Origin: UBA6016 sp041915365
GTDB lineage: Bacteria > Campylobacterota > Campylobacteria > Campylobacterales > UBA6016
Reading direction: 5' to 3'
NCBI GenBank assembly: GCA_041915365.1
Contig: JAYSBP010000009.1
Location: forward strand, 1 to 64,000
DNA length: 64,000 nt
Each line of letters begins with the position of its first letter. Position 1 is the stretch's first letter. Made by a program: the position numbers and the translations under genes. Of the stretch, positions 59,212 to 64,000 are shown piece by piece. The notes under the pieces are model-generated. The model worked only from the letters and a program-made list of their open reading frames with translations, did no database searches and was not told the DNA's origin.

Positions 59212-59242
59212 AACAATATCCGCCTATGCTGCTTTTTGTCCG

Positions 59243-59271
59243 ATTATAACATCTGTTTTGATAAATATCCA
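59243..59271 (-). promoter_or_regulatory. Promoter of the epimerase-mutase-pyrC operon
   Basis: On the minus strand TGGATA (59271-59266) and TATAAT (59248-59243) are 17 bp apart and lie 32 bp before the epimerase ATG. The -10 is a perfect consensus and the -35 matches in four of six positions. It lies in the 121 bp divergent gap with fliW. Confidence 0.55.
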
Positions 59272-59272
59272 T

Positions 59273-59300
59273 TTGGATTTAAACCGTTTTGGGCTACAAT
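59273..59300 (+). promoter_or_regulatory. Promoter of the fliW-glnD pair
   Basis: TTGGAT (59273-59278) and TACAAT (59295-59300) are spaced by 16 bp, giving a start near 59307. That leaves a leader of about 26 nt before the fliW TTG codon. The -35 match is weak. Confidence 0.45.
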
Positions 59301-59332
59301 CAAAACAAAAGCTAACCAAAAAGGAACCCCAC

Positions 59333-59719
59333 TTGGTTTTTGAAGCAAAATACCCTATATTGGGTTTTGAAAATGTTCACTCATATGATTTTGAGGTGGT
59401 AGACGACAATTTCGCCACAATCAAAAATGCGGAAGGCGGTATGCCGGCTTTTACTTTGGTAAACCCATTTGTACTAAGGGATTATGCTTTTGATGTGCCC
59501 GTTGCTGTTAGGGCGTTGATGGATTTGACTCACGAGACGAATATGCTTATTTATCTTGTTCTAATAGTCAAAAAACCGTTTAAAGAGTCTCTTGCCAATT
59601 TTCTAGCCCCTGTAATACTAAATGTTGACAACAAAACTATGGCTCAAGTGGTTTTGGACGAGAGTATTTATACAGATTATTTGGCGGCAGAGCCTCTGTC
59701 GAAATTTATCACAGAATAA
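59333..59719 (+). CDS. fliW: Flagellar assembly factor FliW
   Basis: FliW binds flagellin and antagonises CsrA, linking flagellin levels to translation. From a TTG at 59333 the protein has 128 residues. The opening VFEAKYPILGFENVHSYDF and the segment FTLVNPFVLRDYAFDVP are characteristic. AAGGA at 59321-59325 is ideally spaced for the TTG, and longer in-frame starts would run into the divergent epimerase gene. It lies 4 bp before glnD. Confidence 0.9.
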   Translation: MVFEAKYPILGFENVHSYDFEVVDDNFATIKNAEGGMPAFTLVNPFVLRDYAFDVPVAVRALMDLTHETNMLIYLVLIVKKPFKESLANFLAPVILNVDNKTMAQVVLDESIYTDYLAAEPLSKFITE

Positions 59720-59723
59720 AGCC

Positions 59724-62264
59724 GTGAATGAGGTAAGCCTCAGAGAAAAAATAGAGTCCCTAGTCGGTTCCGGTGCTAGCGACTTTGAAATCTCCAAAGA
59801 GTTCAAAAATCACATCAAAGCCTATCTCGGCTCGCTAGATGCGGTATTTGAATCCGACTTCGGGCGTGAATTTTTGTATCGCCACACAAAAGAGCTCGAC
59901 TCTATCCTAGTTGAAATGCTCCGCTACATTCTAAGAGATAGTTTTGGTGACTATCAACCTATGATAAATTCCATCCCTGTTTCGATGATAGCCCTCGGCA
60001 GTTATGGTAGACAACAACTTGCCGTTTATTCCGACATTGACATTATGCTTTTGTACAAAGAGGTGAAGGGGTATGCGCTTCAGCCTATTTTGGAGAGGTT
60101 TTTATATCTTGCTTGGGATGCCGGCTTGAAGATTGGGCATAGAGTGCATGAGGTATCGGAAATTACCGAGGCGGTAAAGGCTGATATTACAATCAAAACC
60201 GCAATTTTGGAGTCTAGGTTTATCTGGGGTTCTAAGTTTTTGTGGATGGAATACCAAAATAAGCTCTCGCAAGTGCGTCGCACGGATAGAAGGGAGTTTG
60301 TGTTTGCAAAGCTTGAAGAGATGCAAAAAAGACACAAAAAATATAAACTCTCGATGGAGCCAAACATCAAAGAGGGGATAGGAAGCCTCAGAGATTCAAA
60401 TACTCTTTTTTGGCTTGCCACTTGTATCTATGGGGTAAACTCAAACAAAGAGTTAATGGGCAAGCTATTTAGCGAGGCTGAATATAGGGAATATAGAATA
60501 GCGCTTGAGTTTTTATTTAAGCTAAGAAACGCCCTTCATTTGCTTGCAGGCAAAAAGCAAGACGAAATGCTTATGCAAATCCAAAGAGAAGCGGCCTTGA
60601 AACTTGGCTTTAAGGATATGAAAAGACAAAAAGCCGAAAGTGCCTTGATTTCCAAGACTCTTCGCTCTATGCAGGCTATTAATATCTTCTCATCGATAAA
60701 CTCAACCAAGCTGACTAGAAAAATACTATTTGGCGAAAAGGGCTTTGGCGAGATTAGACATTGTCGTATTGCGCAGGGATTTTATGTGATAGAAGAAACA
60801 CTTTATACGACCTTTGGCAACAAAGCCACCTCTTTACCGAAAGCAGTCCGTGCCATACTCGATACAAAGGCAGAAAACTTTGATTATAGTATTCATCAAT
60901 ACATTATGGTCTCAGCCGCCCAAAAAAAACAGGCAAAAATAACTAAAGAGCTAATAACCTCGATATTGCATTCTAATTTTTCGCACAAAATAATGTCACT
61001 TTTGTATGAGACTGGTGTATTGGAGAGGTTTTTCCCTCCGTTTGAAAACACTATGTTTTTGGCTCAGTTTGACGGTTATCATGCTTATCCTGTCGACATA
61101 CACACGTTAGAGACCGTAAAACACCTAGAAAATATAAAAGACAGTTTTGTAAAAAGCGTGTTTGATTCGTTTGACGCTGAAGACAAAATATATCTCAAGC
61201 TTGCCGCATTGTTTCACGACATAGGAAAAGGCAGGGGTGGCAACCACTCGTTAATTGGCGCTAGGATTTTTGCCTCTTTTGCAAAAAAAATCGGACTTGA
61301 CGAGCAAAAATCGGAGCTAGTAAGGCGTGTTATCGTGTATCATACCTTGATGTCACACACGGCCTTTAGAGAGGACCTTAATAGCGAAAAAACAATACTC
61401 TCTTTTGCGGCTAATTTAAAAACCAAAAAAGCGATTGATTATTTGTTTGTCCTTACATATGCGGACTTGCAAGCTGTTGGGCAAAATATATATAGTTCGT
61501 TTAATGCCATATTACTTCGTGAGCTGTATTATAAGTCCACTGGCAAGCTCTCACGCTCGGAGCTTGTGAGCGAAGCGGCTACGAGACTTACAAAGGAGGC
61601 AGCACTTTTAAAAAGCGAAGAGTTTAAGGCCTTGCCTCATATTTTGCAAAAAAACATTATATCGGTAGCCTCAAATCTATTTTTTATCAAATTTTCAAGC
61701 GCAAAGATAATAGATATTTGCAAAAGAGCAAAAGAGTGTGCCGAGTTTAGTTTTTATATGAGCAACGAGCCGTATTTTAGTTTTGAGATAATTTCAAAAA
61801 AATGGATAAATTTCGGTCGGCTTCTCTCTAGATTTGCTTTTTTGGATATCGTTTCGATGGATATTTTCAAGCTCTTTGACGGTGCAAAATATTTCAAAAT
61901 CTCTTTTTCTTCAAGCATATCTGGCGAAGAGCTGATGGTAGCGGAAGAGATACTTAACAGTTTTGCTTTTGGAGATGACAATGTAACGCAAAGCAAGAAG
62001 CCCGTTATCAAAAAATCAGACATTCATTTTGATTTTGAACACTCTGAGACTTATGCAAAGATGCTTTTGACGGCAAAAAATCAGCAAGGGCTACTAGCTT
62101 TTGTTATAGAGATTTTTGATGAGCTTGAAGTGGATATAGCTACTGCAAAAGTCGGAACTATAAAAAACAGCGTAAAAGATATGTTTTTGATTGAAAAATC
62201 CAGCGATATAGAGAAAAAACAAAAAGAGGTTGTAAAAAGATTGGTAGGCGGTGGTGGGGCATAA
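59724..62264 (+). CDS. glnD: [Protein-PII] uridylyltransferase GlnD
   Basis: GlnD senses glutamine and adds or removes UMP on PII. From GTG 59724 it has 846 residues. A nucleotidyltransferase domain has GSYGRQQLAVYSDID (92-106), the central HD domain has ALFHDIGKGRGGNHS, and a clear C-terminal ACT domain contains AKNQQGLLAFVIEIFDELEVDI. A first ACT domain is weak or degenerate by eye. The reading frame is open 34 codons upstream into fliW. It converges on glnB. Confidence 0.92.
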   Translation: MNEVSLREKIESLVGSGASDFEISKEFKNHIKAYLGSLDAVFESDFGREFLYRHTKELDSILVEMLRYILRDSFGDYQPMINSIPVSMIALGSYGRQQLAVYSDIDIMLLYKEVKGYALQPILERFLYLAWDAGLKIGHRVHEVSEITEAVKADITIKTAILESRFIWGSKFLWMEYQNKLSQVRRTDRREFVFAKLEEMQKRHKKYKLSMEPNIKEGIGSLRDSNTLFWLATCIYGVNSNKELMGKLFSEAEYREYRIALEFLFKLRNALHLLAGKKQDEMLMQIQREAALKLGFKDMKRQKAESALISKTLRSMQAINIFSSINSTKLTRKILFGEKGFGEIRHCRIAQGFYVIEETLYTTFGNKATSLPKAVRAILDTKAENFDYSIHQYIMVSAAQKKQAKITKELITSILHSNFSHKIMSLLYETGVLERFFPPFENTMFLAQFDGYHAYPVDIHTLETVKHLENIKDSFVKSVFDSFDAEDKIYLKLAALFHDIGKGRGGNHSLIGARIFASFAKKIGLDEQKSELVRRVIVYHTLMSHTAFREDLNSEKTILSFAANLKTKKAIDYLFVLTYADLQAVGQNIYSSFNAILLRELYYKSTGKLSRSELVSEAATRLTKEAALLKSEEFKALPHILQKNIISVASNLFFIKFSSAKIIDICKRAKECAEFSFYMSNEPYFSFEIISKKWINFGRLLSRFAFLDIVSMDIFKLFDGAKYFKISFSSSISGEELMVAEEILNSFAFGDDNVTQSKKPVIKKSDIHFDFEHSETYAKMLLTAKNQQGLLAFVIEIFDELEVDIATAKVGTIKNSVKDMFLIEKSSDIEKKQKEVVKRLVGGGGA

Positions 62265-62269
62265 GCCCC
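62256..62269. terminator. Short hairpin at the glnD/glnB convergence
   Basis: GGGGC and GCCCC form a 5-bp stem with an ATAA loop across the glnD stop codon, 9 bp from the glnB stop. There is no good U-run on the plus strand. It may be a weak shared terminator. Confidence 0.4.
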
Positions 62270-62277
62270 GACCGTAT

Positions 62278-62616
62278 TTAGATAGCTTCTGCTCCAGTTT
62301 CGCCCGTTCTTACACGAACTACTTTGCTCACATCGGAAACAAATATTTTTCCGTCACCGATTTTACCTGTTCTGGCAGCTTGAACTATAGCATCTACAAC
62401 TTTGTCTTCCATGCTATCTTCAACTACCATTTCTATTTTTATTTTAGGTAGAAAATCAACCACATACTCAGCACCTCTGTATAGCTCAGTATGACCTTGT
62501 TGTCTTCCGTAACCCTTTACTTCAGATACTGTCATACCGCTGATACCTAGAGCCGACAATGCTTCTTTCACGTCGTCTAGCTTGAATGGCTTAACGATAG
62601 CCTCAACTTTTTTCAT
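62278..62616 (-). CDS. glnB: Nitrogen regulatory protein PII
   Basis: The 112-residue PII signal protein binds ATP/ADP and 2-oxoglutarate. The T-loop GYGRQQGHTELYRGAEY ends at Tyr51, the uridylylation site, which fits glnD on the facing strand. The C-terminal VRTGETGAEAI is conserved. Because it follows amt it may act as GlnK and regulate the transporter; GlnB and GlnK cannot be told apart by sequence here. Confidence 0.95.
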   Translation of the reverse strand: MKKVEAIVKPFKLDDVKEALSALGISGMTVSEVKGYGRQQGHTELYRGAEYVVDFLPKIKIEMVVEDSMEDKVVDAIVQAARTGKIGDGKIFVSDVSKVVRVRTGETGAEAI

Positions 62617-62633
62617 CGTTCACTCCTTGTTTT

Positions 62634-62654
62634 ATGCCCGTGCGTTACGGGCAT
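62634..62654 (-). promoter_or_regulatory. Hairpin between amt and glnB
   Basis: ATGCCCGT and ACGGGCAT form a perfect 8-bp stem with a 5-base loop in the 47 bp gap between amt and glnB. On the transcribed (minus) strand it is followed by A-rich sequence and the AAGGAG site of glnB, not by a U-run. It may stabilise or process the transcript rather than terminate it. Confidence 0.45.
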
Positions 62655-62663
62655 TTTACTAAA

Positions 62664-63986
62664 TTATATATGAAAACCTTTTTCACCGTGAGTAGCTTCG
62701 TCAAGACCTATGCTCTCATCTTCAGCAGATACTCTACCGCCACCAGTTAGAAGTGAGGATACGCCATAAACGATAGCTGTTCCGATAGCAGTAAATACTA
62801 TTGTTACAAGAACCGCTTTGACTTGTATCATTACTTGTCCAGGGTTGCCATACAAAAGACCTTTGCCCGCTGAGTTTACAGCTGGATTTGCGAATATACC
62901 AGTTGCTATTGCACCCCAGATACCAGCAAGAGCGTGGATGCCAAATGCATCTAGCGCATCGTCAAATTTGAACGCTTTTTTAATTACGTTTACGCCCACA
63001 AAGCCTACGATGCCGGCAACAGCACCTATTATAAGAGCCGCAGAGTTATCAACAAAACCAGCAGCAGGGGTAATAGCTACAAGACCAGCCACAAGACCTG
63101 ATGCAAGACCAAGAAGCGTGAATTTTTTGTAAACCACATACTCTACTATCATCCAAGAAAGAGCGGCTATTGCAGCGGCAGTGTTTGTAACAAGGAATGC
63201 ATTTGCAGCTATAGCATCAGCGCCAAGTTCACTTCCGGCATTAAATCCAAACCATCCAAACCATAGAAGGATAGCGCCCAAAACAGTTAGTGTAACTGAA
63301 GAAGGGAATATTGCTTTGCCGTAATCTTTTCTTTTGCCAAGCATAAGAGCAAGAACTAGACCTGCAACACCCGCATTGATGTGAACGACAGTACCGCCCG
63401 CAAAGTCAAGTGCTCCGTCTTTGGCAAGTATACCGCCGCCCCATACCATGTGAGCTATAGGGGCATACACTACGGTTACCCAAATAACAACAAAAATCAT
63501 CCAAGTGGATAGTTTTAGTCTCTCAATAGCTGCACCGCTGGCAAGTGCTACGGTAATAGCAGCAAACGTCATTTGAAACGCAACAAAAAGTAGCGTCGGG
63601 ATATTACCCGTTGCCCAAATATCGGTTACTTTTATATCGCTAAGAAATAGCGTCAAAGAACCTATTACGCCGCCGACATCAGCGCCGAAAGCAAGACTGT
63701 ATGCCCAAAGTACCCATACGATACTCGCTATCGCATAAGCCGTAAAGCTCATCGCTATTGTATTTAGAAGATTTTTTCCTCTAGTCATACCGCCATAAAA
63801 TAGCGCCAAACCAGCTGGTGTCATTAGCATGACAAGTGCGGTGGCCATAAGTACCCACGCCGTGTTTGCACCGTCTAGTTTTGGAGCGGCTGCAGCTACA
63901 GCGGCTACTGGAGCCGTTGCATTTTCATCCGCCAAAAGTAGAGCCGGTGCAAGAAGAAACGGTGTTAATAAACTAAGCTTTTTCAT
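62664..63986 (-). CDS. amt: Ammonium transporter Amt
   Basis: The 440-residue membrane protein has a signal-like N-terminus (LLTPFLLAPALLLA), then eleven membrane segments. Amt motifs include TPAGLALFYGGMTRGKN near residue 56, the histidine-bearing AHMVWGGGILAKDGALDFAGGTVVHINAG, and FDDALDAFGIHALAGIWG. The gene starts with an AAGGAG site at the right edge of the window and is followed by glnB, reversed relative to the common glnK-amtB order. Confidence 0.95.
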   Translation of the reverse strand: MKKLSLLTPFLLAPALLLADENATAPVAAVAAAAPKLDGANTAWVLMATALVMLMTPAGLALFYGGMTRGKNLLNTIAMSFTAYAIASIVWVLWAYSLAFGADVGGVIGSLTLFLSDIKVTDIWATGNIPTLLFVAFQMTFAAITVALASGAAIERLKLSTWMIFVVIWVTVVYAPIAHMVWGGGILAKDGALDFAGGTVVHINAGVAGLVLALMLGKRKDYGKAIFPSSVTLTVLGAILLWFGWFGFNAGSELGADAIAANAFLVTNTAAAIAALSWMIVEYVVYKKFTLLGLASGLVAGLVAITPAAGFVDNSAALIIGAVAGIVGFVGVNVIKKAFKFDDALDAFGIHALAGIWGAIATGIFANPAVNSAGKGLLYGNPGQVMIQVKAVLVTIVFTAIGTAIVYGVSSLLTGGGRVSAEDESIGLDEATHGEKGFHI

Positions 63987-64000
63987 CTCTTGCTCCTTTT

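Noticed and set aside
1..64000. CRISPR arrays, insertion sequences, prophage genes
   Set aside because: No spaced direct repeats, transposase motifs or phage structural genes were seen on either strand.

Overview
The window looks like a chromosome segment of a Campylobacterota (Epsilonproteobacteria) organism. The evidence is the gene order fabZ-lpxA-clpX-mreB-mreC-carB, a continuous S10/spc/alpha ribosomal superoperon without rpmD (L30), a UPF0323 lipoprotein followed by a glutathionylspermidine-synthase-like gene, a free-standing FlhB C-terminal paralogue, and moderately AT-rich coding DNA with many overlapping starts and stops. I cannot name genus or species. Most of the window is core housekeeping DNA. 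No tRNA, rRNA, CRISPR array, insertion sequence or prophage was recognised, and no gene-free stretch exceeds 300 bases.

Region 1 (1-7248, plus strand) starts inside hoxE and continues hoxF-hoxU-hoxY-hoxH and a maturation protease gene. Together they form a NAD(P)-linked bidirectional [NiFe] hydrogenase of group 3d. A cyclophilin, a class I glutamine amidotransferase and queH follow. Region 2 (7309-18112, plus) holds fabZ, lpxA, clpX, mreB, mreC, carB, a short YrdC/Sua5-like protein, an AEC transporter, the UPF0323 lipoprotein and an ATP-grasp ligase.

Region 3 (18118-24257, mostly minus) is the only accessory-looking stretch. After flhX and ribE come two toxin-antitoxin operons, a decayed 3' fragment of an XRE regulator gene between them, and an intact XRE regulator. 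Divergent from that regulator are two lipoprotein genes of unknown role and a PAP2 phosphatase. The region ends with rnhB, preceded by an 11-base poly-G tract, and an AAA/DUF4143 ATPase.

Region 4 (24353-38106, plus) is the ribosomal superoperon: rpsJ through secY, map, infA, rpmJ and rpsM to rplQ. It has a near-consensus promoter at the start and a terminator-like hairpin at the end. Region 5 (38179-45382, plus) has an Nfu-type Fe-S protein, a helical repeat protein, murE, a thioredoxin-like [2Fe-2S] ferredoxin, panD, a YbaB/EbfC protein, a prenyl synthase, transketolase and gap.

Region 6 (45401-59211, minus) has a periplasmic metallo-beta-lactamase-fold protein, gdhA and a six-gene energy-converting hydrogenase in exactly the order echABCDEF. 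Upstream of that lie gltX, a two-component system coupled to pyrC, a phosphomannomutase/phosphoglucomutase and a UDP-sugar epimerase. Region 7 (59333-64000) has fliW, then glnD facing glnB and amt, which is a compact nitrogen-sensing set.

The two hydrogenases suggest an organism that exchanges electrons between H2, NAD(P)H and ferredoxin. The Hox enzyme links H2 to NAD(P)H, and the Ech-like enzyme couples ferredoxin and H2 to ion translocation across the membrane. The Hox large subunit keeps a C-terminal extension and sits beside its own protease gene. The Ech large subunit ends at its last metal-ligand motif and would need no such processing.
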